Positions 1-7,539 of a stretch of 39,599 nucleotides of DNA are shown one piece after another. The translations under genes and the position numbers were made by a program. Numbering within the stretch: position 1 is the stretch's first letter; every line of letters begins with the position of its first letter. Under the pieces are notes generated by a model. That model made no database searches and was not told the DNA's origin. It saw only the letters and a program-made list of their open reading frames with translations. The DNA comes from an uncultured Oscillospiraceae bacterium (GTDB lineage: Bacteria; Bacillota; Clostridia; Oscillospirales; Oscillospiraceae): contig CANRMY010000019.1 in assembly GCA_947631845.1 (NCBI GenBank), positions 1-39,599 of the forward strand. The letters run 5' to 3'.

Positions 1-11
1 AGAGTCTTCAT
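1..11 (-). CDS. start of an off-window gene (partial)
   Basis: Only the first codons (M-K-T then off the edge) of a minus-strand gene are visible. An ATG at 11-9 is preceded, after a 9-base gap, by a perfect AAGGAGG at 27-21. Further upstream a plausible minus-strand promoter is seen (TTGCTT at 79-74, 18-base spacer, TATACT at 55-50). The product cannot be identified from three codons. Confidence 0.55.
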
Positions 12-49
12 GTAGTGTTTCCTCCTTAATAACATCGTAAAGCATCTAA

Positions 50-79
50 AGTATACGCCTAAGTATGCGTAAAAAGCAA
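50..79 (-). promoter_or_regulatory. promoter of the partial leftmost gene
   Basis: Reading the minus strand: TTGCTT (79-74), 18-base spacer, TATACT (55-50), about 40 bases before the ATG at 11. The spacer and -10 carry a TACGC/GCGTA inverted pair that could be an operator, which is inference only. Confidence 0.45.
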
Positions 80-174
80 AAAGTATTAAATCAAACGGTA
101 TTTTCCGAACAATTTCCCCGTTTTTCAAAAGTCCCTGTGTCTTGCGCGTGTATTTGTATTTATCTGGAAAAAAT

Positions 175-204
175 TTGACAAAAAGAATATACCTGTGTTA
201 TTAT
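175..204 (+). promoter_or_regulatory. orphan sigma-A-type promoter
   Basis: TTGACA (175-180), 18-base spacer, TATTAT (199-204) on the plus strand. No plus-strand gene lies downstream, because the next 2 kb codes on the minus strand. Two hairpins follow at once (229-254 and 272-303). It may drive a short non-coding RNA or antisense transcript, or be fortuitous in AT-rich DNA. Confidence 0.4.
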
Positions 205-228
205 AAAAATTTACCCTGTATGGATTTT

Positions 229-254
229 CGCGCCAAAAGGGCGTTTTTGGCGCG
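229..254. repeat. perfect 10-bp inverted repeat (hairpin)
   Basis: CGCGCCAAAA (229-238) and TTTTGGCGCG (245-254) enclose a six-base loop. There is no U-tract on either strand, so it does not look like a terminator. It lies between the orphan promoter and the terminator of the PstS-like gene. The rest of 12-410 shows no gene that I can support. Confidence 0.6.
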
Positions 255-262
255 GCTCTGGC

Positions 263-303
263 AAAAAAAAGGAGAGCACCGCGCCGGAAGACGTGGTGCT
301 CTC
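263..303 (-). terminator. rho-independent terminator of the PstS-like gene
   Basis: Read on the minus strand, GAGAGCACC pairs with GGTGCTCTC (303-295 with 280-272) and is followed by a run of eight T after one C. It lies about 110 bases beyond the stop codon at 411. Confidence 0.75.
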
Positions 304-410
304 TTATGAAGGGGATTTGGCGGGAGCAGCTCCCACCGACGGATATTATACACTATATCGCTGAACTTTGCAATAGGAAACGCGGAAAAAATTTCACGTG
401 CGAAAGTGTC

Positions 411-2333
411 TCACTGGCCGTCGTAGCCCAGGTAGGTGCGGAAGATCAGCCGGCCGGTCTCCAGGTCGTAATATTCCGCCCGGTCCAGCTCCAGCTTCTC
501 CACGATGCCGTCGGTGAGGGTGACGACGCGGAAATCGCCCACGCCCAGGATGGTCAGCTCAGGAAGGACCGTCCCGTCCTGGCGGTAATAGGTCCTCCGG
601 GAGACGGAGCCGTCATTGTCCCACCGCTCCCACAGGTAGGGCGCGTCGAAGCCGCGGGCGGCGTCGTAGACGGCGTAAGTGTTTTCAAAGGGCGGCGTCT
701 CGTCCGGGTAACCGGGGGTGGAGGTGTACCAGGTGTTGCTGTCCATCGTCTCCAGCTTCCCGGTGGTCAGGTTATAGTATTGCATATAGAATTCGCCGGT
801 GTCCTCGTCGTACAGCTCTGTCACGGACAGCTTATCGCCGATCCACTGGCTGGTGAAGATCTCCTCGTTGCGGAACATCCCCTCGAACAGCTCCCGGCTG
901 ATGCCCATGTCCTCCGGCGTCAGGCGGGCGGCCACGGAGCCGTCGGCGACCATCAGGGTCACGTCCCGGTCGGTGAACAGGCTGACGCCGGTTTCGGAGA
1001 GGCTGAAGCCGGTGTAATCATAGCCCGTGACCCATTTGCCGCTGAGGCCCGCCGCCGCGAAGCGGGGGCCGTCCTCCTGGCCCCGCGTCAGCACCAGAAC
1101 GCCGCCCATCACCGACACCTGGCTGTAGACCGGATCCACCACTACCCTGCCGTCCCGGGTCATCAGGCCGTAGAGACAGCCGGTGTCCACGTACCAGTCG
1201 TCGGAGAGGCGCAGACCCGCGTAGGGGACCAGGCCGCCGTAATCATCGGCGGGCTTCAGCTCGGCGGTGTAGTCGGGGTAATACCGCCCGCCCACCTCCG
1301 GCGGGAGGCCGCTGTCGGCCGTGGGGTAGTCGGCCACGGAGACATAGCCCTCCGCCGCCGCCAGCTTCTGGCCGCCCTCGGAGAGCAGCCAGTCCCGGAT
1401 GAGGCGCGTGGGGGAATCCTCCCCGGCGGAGGCGGGGATCACCACATAGTAGGGGTTGGTGAGGGGGTATTGGCCGGAGCGGATGGCGGAGGGCTCCGGC
1501 TCCACACCGTCGACGCGGAGGAGCTTCAGGCCCCGGGCGGCCCGCATCTCCCGGGCGTAGTAGTAGACGGAGTAGCCGATGGCGCCGGGGGAATCGTCAT
1601 ACCCGCGCACGAATTCCATCAGCTCCCCCATGGAATCGGCCAGGTATTCCTTTTTCGGCTCCAGCATGGGCGTACCCCGCATGACCAGCTTCTCCATCAA
1701 AGACTGGCTCCCGGCCTCCGGGTTGCGCTGGAGGGGGATGATCTCCCGGTCCTCGCCGCCCAGCTGGGACCAGTTGGTGATCTGGCCGGAGTAGATCTTC
1801 CGGGCCTCCTCCACGGTGATGGAGTCCACGGGGTTGTCCTCGTTCACCACGAATACAAAGGCGTCCAGCGCCAGGGGCGTCTGCTCCCAGGCAAAGCCCC
1901 GCTTCTCCCGCTCGGCGTAGACCTCGGCGCTGCCCTCGCTGACGATCAGGATATCGGCATAGCCGTCCAGCAGATTGTAGTAGGAATTGGTGGTGCGGGA
2001 GAAGGTGATGAGCTCCCCGGCGCTCTCCCGGCTCTCGCCCAAAATCTCGGCGCAGACAGCGGCGGCCAGGGGCGCGGTGGCGGTGGAGCCGTCAAAGCGC
2101 GGCAGCTCCTCCCGGGTAAAGCGCGGCGCGCCGTAGGCGTTTTTCCCCACCTCCGGGTAGTCGGGCGCTGTGTCCGGTGCGGAGGTGTCCGGCGTGGAGG
2201 TATCCGGCGCGGAGGTGTCCTCCGTCCCGGTATCGCCGGTGTCCGTGCCCTGGGCGGTATCGCCGCCCGCCGGTTGGGAGCAGGCGGACAGCAGAAGCGC
2301 CAGAATCAGCATCAGGGGAATGAGCTTTTTCAT
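411..2333 (-). CDS. PstS-like substrate-binding lipoprotein with C-terminal WG-type repeats
   Basis: Lipoprotein of 640 residues. The signal peptide begins MKKLIPLML and ends in the lipobox LLSAC, so it should be anchored outside the membrane. A Thr/Asp/Pro-rich linker (about 20-60) leads to a phosphate-binding-protein-like domain (about 60-345): a GSTATAPL loop, a DAFVFVVNEDNPV strand, IYSGQITNWSQLGG and a GSQSLMEKL segment, all typical of PstS/SphX proteins. The last 290 residues contain YGLMTRDGRVVVDP, resembling a WG (KWG) beta repeat, and are not part of classical PstS. No pstCAB genes are adjacent, so a sensory or scavenging role is as likely as transport. ATG 2333 is preferred to an upstream in-frame GTG because AAAGGA lies 10 bases before it. 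The ligand is unknown. Confidence 0.8.
   Translation of the reverse strand: MKKLIPLMLILALLLSACSQPAGGDTAQGTDTGDTGTEDTSAPDTSTPDTSAPDTAPDYPEVGKNAYGAPRFTREELPRFDGSTATAPLAAAVCAEILGESRESAGELITFSRTTNSYYNLLDGYADILIVSEGSAEVYAEREKRGFAWEQTPLALDAFVFVVNEDNPVDSITVEEARKIYSGQITNWSQLGGEDREIIPLQRNPEAGSQSLMEKLVMRGTPMLEPKKEYLADSMGELMEFVRGYDDSPGAIGYSVYYYAREMRAARGLKLLRVDGVEPEPSAIRSGQYPLTNPYYVVIPASAGEDSPTRLIRDWLLSEGGQKLAAAEGYVSVADYPTADSGLPPEVGGRYYPDYTAELKPADDYGGLVPYAGLRLSDDWYVDTGCLYGLMTRDGRVVVDPVYSQVSVMGGVLVLTRGQEDGPRFAAAGLSGKWVTGYDYTGFSLSETGVSLFTDRDVTLMVADGSVAARLTPEDMGISRELFEGMFRNEEIFTSQWIGDKLSVTELYDEDTGEFYMQYYNLTTGKLETMDSNTWYTSTPGYPDETPPFENTYAVYDAARGFDAPYLWERWDNDGSVSRRTYYRQDGTVLPELTILGVGDFRVVTLTDGIVEKLELDRAEYYDLETGRLIFRTYLGYDGQ
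2171..2220. repeat. 15-bp tandem repeat in the lipoprotein linker
   Basis: Three and a third copies of a TGTCCGGYGYGGAGG unit (2171, 2186, 2201, partial at 2216). On the coding strand each unit encodes a five-residue Asp-Thr-Ser-(Ala/Thr)-Pro module. Because the unit is a multiple of three, copy-number change would alter linker length without frameshift. Confidence 0.8.
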
Positions 2334-2355
2334 TGTGATCACATCCTTTGCCCCT

Positions 2356-2361
2356 ATTATA
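2356..2361 (-). promoter_or_regulatory. -10 element of the PstS-like gene
   Basis: TATAAT on the minus strand (2361-2356), about 25 bases before the ATG at 2333. No convincing -35 hexamer is seen 16-18 bases upstream, which may mean activator dependence. Confidence 0.45.
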
Positions 2362-2417
2362 ACCGGAGCGTTTTTAAAAATCGAGAGTGTTCAGGTTACA
2401 ATTGGTTTCTAAAAAGT

Positions 2418-2461
2418 AAAAAAACGCCCAAAGAATTACGAGCTTGTTCCTTCTTTGGGCG
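2418..2461 (-). terminator. terminator of the synthase-reductase operon
   Basis: Perfect 11-bp stem CGCCCAAAGAA (2425-2435) with TTCTTTGGGCG (2451-2461), 15-base loop. On the minus strand it is followed by seven T and more T-rich sequence. It sits 22 bases beyond the reductase stop codon. Confidence 0.85.
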
Positions 2462-2482
2462 AATTATGGTGAAATTTCGAAT

Positions 2483-3283
2483 TTATTTCGCGTAGAGCCA
2501 GTATACCACCAGGTTCGTAAGCCGCGCGGGCAAAAGGCGGGTCAGCATGACCAGGGCCTTGTAGGAAAAGCCGATGCTGGAGGAGGGCGGGACGGACTTG
2601 CGCAGGGCCATTTTGCGGATATACGCGCCGGCCACGCGGGGATCCATGCCCGTGCGCTCGTCGTGCTCCATGCGGGCCACGCTTTTCCCGATCCGGCCGC
2701 CGTACTTATCGTCGCCCAGGGGGGACTTCTCCCGGGCGTCGGTAAAGCCCGTGGCGATGTCCCCGGGCATCACGGCGGTGACCGTGACGCCGTAGGGACG
2801 CAGCTCGTTGCGCAGAGCCGCCGCATAGGCGTTCAGGGCGGCCTTGGAGGCGGAGTAGTAGGTCTGGAAGGGGATGGCGATGGCGCCGGCCACGGAGGAG
2901 ACCACGACCACGCGGCCCGCGCCCCGCTCCCGCATGTGGGGCAGGACGGCCTTCACGGCGTTCACCACGCCGAAAAAGTTCACGTCCAGCTGCTTTTTCG
3001 CCGCTGAAAGCTCCGTGTACTCCACCGCGCCGGAGATACCGAAGCCGGCACAGCAAACAAGGATGTCGATCCGGCCCTCCCGGGCCAGCACCTCCCCGGC
3101 CACACGCGCCATAGCGGCCTCGTCGGTGACGTCCCCGGGGAGGTGGACGGCGTTTTGAAGCGCTGCGTCCCGGCGGCTGGTCTCATAGACCGTGACGCCG
3201 GCCTCGTGGAGGGCGTTCACCGCCGCCAGGCCGATGCCGGAGGTGCCGCCGGTGACCAGGGCGACCTTCTTCTCCCTCAGCAT
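2483..3283 (-). CDS. short-chain dehydrogenase/reductase (3-ketosphinganine-reductase-like candidate)
   Basis: 266-residue classical SDR. The Rossmann glycine motif TGGTSGIG is at 11-18, CCAG replaces the usual NNAG at 77-80, and the catalytic set is S130, Y143 and K147 (YYSASK). A hydrophobic C-terminal segment, LLPARLTNLVVYWLYAK, could dock on the membrane as in enzymes acting on lipid ketones. Start: ATG 3283 overlaps the synthase stop by seven bases (ATGCTGA), so the two are translationally coupled. The longer frame upstream only shadows the synthase. Reduction of a 3-keto sphingoid base to the hydroxy form is inferred from the partner enzyme. The family is too broad for sequence alone to fix the substrate. 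Confidence 0.85.
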   Translation of the reverse strand: MLREKKVALVTGGTSGIGLAAVNALHEAGVTVYETSRRDAALQNAVHLPGDVTDEAAMARVAGEVLAREGRIDILVCCAGFGISGAVEYTELSAAKKQLDVNFFGVVNAVKAVLPHMRERGAGRVVVVSSVAGAIAIPFQTYYSASKAALNAYAAALRNELRPYGVTVTAVMPGDIATGFTDAREKSPLGDDKYGGRIGKSVARMEHDERTGMDPRVAGAYIRKMALRKSVPPSSSIGFSYKALVMLTRLLPARLTNLVVYWLYAK

Positions 3284-4461
3284 AGATTGTTGGCCCGCAG
3301 GACCTTCTCGATGATCCCGGCGGCCTCCTCCACCAGGGCTTCGGTGTGGGTGGCCATCAGGCTTGTGCGCAGAAGGCACTCGTGGGGCGCCACCGCGGGC
3401 GGGATGGAGGTGTTGACGTACACGCCCTCGTCAAAGAGCTGCTTGGTGATGGTCAGCGTGTCGATCATCTCGTATGTATAGATGGGGATGATGGGCGTCT
3501 CGCTCATACGGATCTTGATGCCCCGGTCGGTGAGCTGCTTGCGGAAATAGGCGGAGATGTGCTGGAGGTTGTCCACCAGCTCCGGGTGGGCGATCAGCTC
3601 GTCCAGGGCCGCCATAGCCGTGGCGCAGCTGGCGGGGGTGATGGAGGCGGAGAAGATGAAGGGGCGGGAGGCGTGGCGCACGTAGTCGCACACGTTGGCG
3701 CTGGCCGCCATATAGCCGCCCAGGGAGGCCAGGGACTTGGAGAAGGTGCCCATGTAGATGTCCACGTCATCCTCCAGGCCGAAGTAGCTGGCGGAGCCAC
3801 GGCCGCCCTTGCCGATGACGCCCAGGGCGTGGGCGTCGTCCACCATGACGCGGGCGCCGTACTTTTTGGCAAGCTTCACGATCTCGGGGAGGTTGGCGAT
3901 GTCGCCGCCCATGGAAAAGACGCCGTCGGTGACGATGAGGCACCCTGCCTCCTCCGGCACCTTCTGGAGCTGCTTTTCCAGGTCCGCCATATCGCTGTGG
4001 CGGTAGCGGAGCATGGTGCCGTAGGAGAGCTTGCACCCGTCGTAGATGCTGGCGTGGTTCTCCCGGTCGCAGATAACGTAATCGCCCCGGCCCACCACGG
4101 CGGAGATGATGCCGAGATTGGACTGGAAGCCCGTGGAGAAGGTGACGACCCCCTCCTTCCCCAGAAATTTGGCCAGCTTGTCCTCCAGCTGCAGGTGCAG
4201 CTCCAGGGTGCCGTTCAAAAAGCGGGACCCGGAACAGCCGGTGCCGTACTTCTCAAGGGCCTTGATGCCCGCCTCGACGACCCGGGGGTTGGTGGTGAGG
4301 CCGAGATAGTTATTCGACCCCAGCATGATGCGGCGCTTGCCCTCCATGATGACCTCCACGTCCTGGCGGGATTCCAGCGCGTGGAAATAAGGGTAGATCC
4401 CCAGGCGGCGGGCCTCCTCCGCCTGGACGTTGCCGTGTACGAGCTTTTTGAATATATCCAT
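3277..4461 (-). CDS. PLP-dependent alpha-oxoamine synthase (serine palmitoyltransferase-like)
   Basis: 394 residues, the usual length of this family (BioF, KBL, HemA, SPT), which condenses an amino acid with an acyl-CoA/ACP and releases CO2. Visible: NHAS at 135-138 (His stacking on PLP), VDDAHALG with PLP-contacting D208 and H211, and the Schiff-base lysine K242 in GTFSKSLASLGG. N-terminal GIYPYF and GSRFLNGTL, and C-terminal SLMATHT, resemble the Bacteroides serine palmitoyltransferase I recall from memory. The downstream overlapping reductase fits sphingoid-base synthesis. Alternatives are glycine C-acetyltransferase (no tdh nearby) and BioF (no bio genes nearby). Start: ATG 4461, after GGAGGAACACCT; the longer reading frame upstream lacks family similarity. 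Confidence 0.85.
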   Translation of the reverse strand: MDIFKKLVHGNVQAEEARRLGIYPYFHALESRQDVEVIMEGKRRIMLGSNNYLGLTTNPRVVEAGIKALEKYGTGCSGSRFLNGTLELHLQLEDKLAKFLGKEGVVTFSTGFQSNLGIISAVVGRGDYVICDRENHASIYDGCKLSYGTMLRYRHSDMADLEKQLQKVPEEAGCLIVTDGVFSMGGDIANLPEIVKLAKKYGARVMVDDAHALGVIGKGGRGSASYFGLEDDVDIYMGTFSKSLASLGGYMAASANVCDYVRHASRPFIFSASITPASCATAMAALDELIAHPELVDNLQHISAYFRKQLTDRGIKIRMSETPIIPIYTYEMIDTLTITKQLFDEGVYVNTSIPPAVAPHECLLRTSLMATHTEALVEEAAGIIEKVLRANNLC

Positions 4462-4537
4462 AGGTGTTCCTCCGTACCTGTATTTGCGGCGGGCCGTCTT
4501 GTCGGGACACGGCACCGCATATTGTGCATACATTATA

Positions 4538-4566
4538 AATGTACCGCAATCTATGTGATTTGTCAA
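4538..4566 (-). promoter_or_regulatory. promoter of the synthase-reductase operon
   Basis: Minus strand: TTGACA (4566-4561), 17-base spacer, TACATT (4543-4538). A nearby TATAAT (4537-4532) is an alternative -10 with a poorer -35. The leader to the ATG is about 70 bases. Confidence 0.5.
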
Positions 4567-4624
4567 TCGTAAATCCACTCATTTTGCCTTTTTTCAGTAA
4601 ATTAAAAAATTTTTAAAAAGGGGG

Positions 4625-4653
4625 TTGACAAATCCGCCGGGCAGTGGTATCCT
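4625..4653 (+). promoter_or_regulatory. feo operon promoter
   Basis: TTGACA (4625-4630), 17-base spacer, TATCCT (4648-4653). The predicted start point falls at the first palindromic metal box (4661-4678), so repressor binding there would block initiation. Confidence 0.7.
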
Positions 4654-4660
4654 TGGTCAC

Positions 4661-4718
4661 GGTTAGCGAGTGCTAACCAAATAAACGGTCAAAAGATTAG
4701 CTTAAACTAATTTTAGTT
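4661..4718 (+). promoter_or_regulatory. two palindromic metal-repressor boxes before feoA
   Basis: GGTTAGC-GAGT-GCTAACC (4661-4678) is a perfect 7-bp inverted repeat containing TTAG-N6-CTAA. A second TTAG-N6-CTAA is at 4697-4710 and overlaps a further palindrome AACTAA-TT-TTAGTT (4705-4718). The TTAG/CTAA arms recall DtxR/IdeR-type iron boxes (established for that family). Assigning this regulator here is inference, since none is encoded in the window. Confidence 0.65.
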
Positions 4719-4735
4719 ATAAGGAGGTAACTTTG

Positions 4736-4957
4736 ATGATGCCGCTGACCATGGCCGGAAACGGCGGGACGAATACCATTGTGAAGATCACGGGAAAGGA
4801 CGCGTCGCGCCGGCATCTGGCGGAGCTGGGCTTCGTGGTGGGCACCGACGTGACGGTGACCGGGCAGCTGGGCGGGAACCTGATCGTGGCCGTCCGGGAC
4901 GCGCGGGTGGCGCTGGACCGGGAGTTGGCCAACAGGATCCTGGTAGATCTGGGGTAA
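4736..4957 (+). CDS. feoA: FeoA-domain protein 1 (ferrous iron transport)
   Basis: 73-residue SH3-like FeoA domain protein. Family hallmarks: RRHLAELGFVVGTDVTVTGQ (helix then strand), GGNLIVAVRDARVALDRELA and a short C-terminal strand. FeoA is a small cytosolic accessory thought to support FeoB-mediated Fe2+ uptake. Start: ATG 4736, eight bases after AAGGAGG (4721-4727); ATG 4739 is an alternative. It is first of a four-gene operon, 33 bases before a second feoA. Confidence 0.9.
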   Translation: MMPLTMAGNGGTNTIVKITGKDASRRHLAELGFVVGTDVTVTGQLGGNLIVAVRDARVALDRELANRILVDLG

Positions 4958-4990
4958 AATATAGCCCCTTAAAATAAGGAGGAAAACTGT

Positions 4991-5212
4991 ATGAAAACAT
5001 TGAAGGAGGCGGCCGTCGGCTCTACGGTGACGGTGGCGAGGCTCCACGGCGAAGGCGCTCTCAAGCGGCGCATCATGGACATGGGCGTTACAAAGGGCGT
5101 GGAGATCTATGTCCGCAAAGTGGCGCCTCTCGGCGACCCCATCGAGGTCACGGTCCGGGGCTACGAGCTGTCCATCCGCAAGGGCGACGCGGAGAACATC
5201 GAGATCCTCTGA
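4991..5212 (+). CDS. feoA: FeoA-domain protein 2 (ferrous iron transport)
   Basis: 73-residue second FeoA domain protein, clearly diverged from the first: MKTLKEAAVGSTVTVARLHG, then LKRRIMDMGVTKGVEIYVRK, then DPIEVTVRGYELSIRKGDA. This one matches the common FeoA pattern more closely. AAGGAGG (4977-4983) lies seven bases before the ATG. Tandem feoA genes before feoB are common in Clostridia; the division of labour between the two is not known. Confidence 0.93.
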   Translation: MKTLKEAAVGSTVTVARLHGEGALKRRIMDMGVTKGVEIYVRKVAPLGDPIEVTVRGYELSIRKGDAENIEIL

Positions 5213-5229
5213 TTTTTTCGCCCAAAAAG

Positions 5230-5243
5230 TTAGTATAATCTAA
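5230..5243 (+). promoter_or_regulatory. third TTAG-N6-CTAA box, before feoB
   Basis: TTAGTATAATCTAA lies in the 68-base feoA2-feoB gap and includes a TATAAT (5234-5239) that could be the -10 of an internal promoter, though no good -35 is seen. The arms match the two boxes before feoA, implying separate metal control of feoB. Confidence 0.55.
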
Positions 5244-5280
5244 TAATTATTATCATACGCTAATCAGGAGGAAAACACCC

Positions 5281-7539
5281 ATGGAAATCAAGATCGCTCT
5301 TGCCGGCAACCCCAATTCCGGCAAGACCACCATGTTCAACGACCTGACCGGCTCCAATCAGTACGTGGGCAACTGGCCGGGCGTCACGGTGGAGAAGAAG
5401 GAGGGGCGGCTGCGGGGCCACAAGGATGTGGTCATCCAGGATCTGCCCGGTATCTATTCCCTGTCCCCCTACACCTTAGAGGAGGTAGTCAGCCGGAACT
5501 ATCTGGTCAACGAAAAGCCCGACGCCATTTTAAACATCGTGGACGGGACGAACATCGAGCGCAACCTCTACCTGACCACACAGCTCATCGAGCTGGGGAT
5601 CCCCGTGGTGGTGGCGCTCAATATGGCCGACCTGATGCGGAAAAACGGCGACACGGTGGATGCGGAGAAGCTCAGCCGCGCCCTGGGCTGTCAGATCGTA
5701 GAGACCTCCGCCCTGAAGGGGGAGGGCTCCAAGGAGGCGGCGGAGCTGGCCGTCAAGGCGGCCCAGGAAAAGAAAGCCGTGGAGCTGCCCGCCGTGTTCC
5801 AGGGCAGTGTGGAGCACGCCATCGCCCACATCGAGGAGTCCATCGAGGAGTACGTGGATCCGCGGTTTTTGCGCTTTTTCGCCATCAAGCTCTTTGAGCG
5901 GGACGAGAAGGTGCGGGCGGAGCTGAAGATCCCCGAGGACGTGCTGCGGCACATCGACGGGCACATCGCAGACTGCGAGAAGGAGCTCAGTGACGACGCG
6001 GAGAGCATCATCACCAACCAGCGTTACGCCTACATAGCGGGCGTGGTGAAAAAGGCGGTGAAAAAGAAGCAGTCCGGCACAAAGCTGAGCGTCTCCGACA
6101 AGATCGACCGGATCGTTACCAACCGTATCCTGGCCCTGCCCATTTTCGCCCTGGTCATGATCATCATCTACGCCATCGCCATGGGGCCGTCCCCCCAGGC
6201 GCTCATCGACGGCCCCGACGAGAACGGGGAGATGGGCGAGTGGGGCATCGGCATCGGCACCTGGGGCACCGACTGGGCCAATGACGTGCTCTTTGGGGAA
6301 TGGGTGCCGGGACTTGTGGACAAGGCGCTCCTCAACGATGCCGGTGAGCCCCGCGTGGCCGATTGGCTCTACGGCCTCATCCAGGACGGCATCGTGGCCG
6401 GCGTGGGCGCGGTGCTGGGATTTGTGCCGCAGATACTTGTACTTTGCCTCCTTTTGAGTATAATAGAGGATATCGGCTACATGGCCCGTATCGCCTTCAT
6501 CATGGACCGCATCTTCCGCCGGTTCGGCCTCTCCGGTAAATCTTTCATCCCGCTTCTGGTGGCCACGGGCTGCGGCGTTCCGGGCATTATGGCCTCCCGC
6601 ACCATCGAGCAGGACCGTGACCGGAAGATGACCGTCATGACCACCGGCTTCATCCCCTGCGGGGCCAAGCTGCCCATCATCGGCCTTTTGGCGGGCGCTG
6701 TCTTCGGCAACTCCGTGTGGGTGTCGGTATCCGCTTTCTTCATCGGCATTGCCGCGGTGGTCGTCTCCGGCGTGATGCTGAAGAAGTTCAAGGTCTTCGC
6801 CGGCGACCCGGCCCCCTTCGTCATGGAGCTTCCCCCCTACCACGTCCCCTCCGTCGGCAACGTCCTGCGGGCCACCTGGGAGCGGGGCTGGTCCTTCATC
6901 AAGCGCGCCGGCACCGTGGTGCTGATCTCCTCCGTGGTCCTCTGGTTCCTCCAGGGCTACGGCTTTACGGACGGCGTCTGGGGCGCCGTGGAGGACAACA
7001 ACAACTCCCTGCTGGCCGCTGTGGGGCGCGGCGTCGCCTGGATCTTCTATCCCCTGGGCTGGATGGGCGATATGGCCTGGAAAGCGACAGTGGCCACCTT
7101 CACCGGCCTCATCGCCAAGGAGGAGGTCATCAACACCTTCGGCGTCCTCTACCAGTACGCGGGCGAGGTGGATCTTGTGGCGGACTCCTCCCCCATCTGG
7201 CAGGCCGTGGGGGCGGACTTCGGCGCCGTCACCGCCTACAGCTTCATGATCTTCAACCTGCTGTGCGCCCCCTGCTTCGCCGCCATGGGCGCCATCAAGC
7301 GGGAGATGAACAACTGGAAATGGACCCTGGGCGCCATCGGCTACATGTGCCTCTTCGCCTACGTCATTGCCATGATCGTCTACCAGCTGGGCGGACTTTT
7401 CACGGGCGAGGCGTCCTTCGGGGTGTTCACCGTCGTCGCCGCCCTGCTCCTGGCCGGACTGCTCTACCTGGTGTTCCGCAAGAACCCGTACAACGAAAAT
7501 CACCTTGAGCTTCATGTAAAGGACAGTGTTAAAGCATGA
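5281..7539 (+). CDS. feoB: FeoB ferrous iron transporter
   Basis: 752-residue polytopic inner-membrane Fe2+ transporter with an N-terminal G domain: G1 GNPNSGKT (9-16), G3 DLPG (54-57), G4 NMAD (114-117). A helical GDI-like spacer (about 165-275) follows, then the membrane domain. The first Gate motif contains ATGCGVPGIMASR with a conserved Cys; the second contains NLLCAPCFAAMGAIK. TGLIAKEEVINTFG is also typical. An Asp/Gly/Trp-rich stretch after the first membrane helix (about 300-350) looks like an extracytoplasmic insertion. AGGAGG (5266-5271) is well placed before ATG 5281. The stop overlaps the next gene by four bases. Confidence 0.97.
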   Translation: MEIKIALAGNPNSGKTTMFNDLTGSNQYVGNWPGVTVEKKEGRLRGHKDVVIQDLPGIYSLSPYTLEEVVSRNYLVNEKPDAILNIVDGTNIERNLYLTTQLIELGIPVVVALNMADLMRKNGDTVDAEKLSRALGCQIVETSALKGEGSKEAAELAVKAAQEKKAVELPAVFQGSVEHAIAHIEESIEEYVDPRFLRFFAIKLFERDEKVRAELKIPEDVLRHIDGHIADCEKELSDDAESIITNQRYAYIAGVVKKAVKKKQSGTKLSVSDKIDRIVTNRILALPIFALVMIIIYAIAMGPSPQALIDGPDENGEMGEWGIGIGTWGTDWANDVLFGEWVPGLVDKALLNDAGEPRVADWLYGLIQDGIVAGVGAVLGFVPQILVLCLLLSIIEDIGYMARIAFIMDRIFRRFGLSGKSFIPLLVATGCGVPGIMASRTIEQDRDRKMTVMTTGFIPCGAKLPIIGLLAGAVFGNSVWVSVSAFFIGIAAVVVSGVMLKKFKVFAGDPAPFVMELPPYHVPSVGNVLRATWERGWSFIKRAGTVVLISSVVLWFLQGYGFTDGVWGAVEDNNNSLLAAVGRGVAWIFYPLGWMGDMAWKATVATFTGLIAKEEVINTFGVLYQYAGEVDLVADSSPIWQAVGADFGAVTAYSFMIFNLLCAPCFAAMGAIKREMNNWKWTLGAIGYMCLFAYVIAMIVYQLGGLFTGEASFGVFTVVAALLLAGLLYLVFRKNPYNENHLELHVKDSVKA

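Noticed and set aside
306-2495. A long plus-strand open frame opposite the PstS-like lipoprotein
   Set aside because: It is a GC-bias shadow; the minus-strand frame has a signal peptide, lipobox, domain motifs, ribosome site and terminator. Similar large antisense frames (5530-7515, 9571-11148, 25682-27772, 30222-31544, 36755-38920) were dropped for the same reason.
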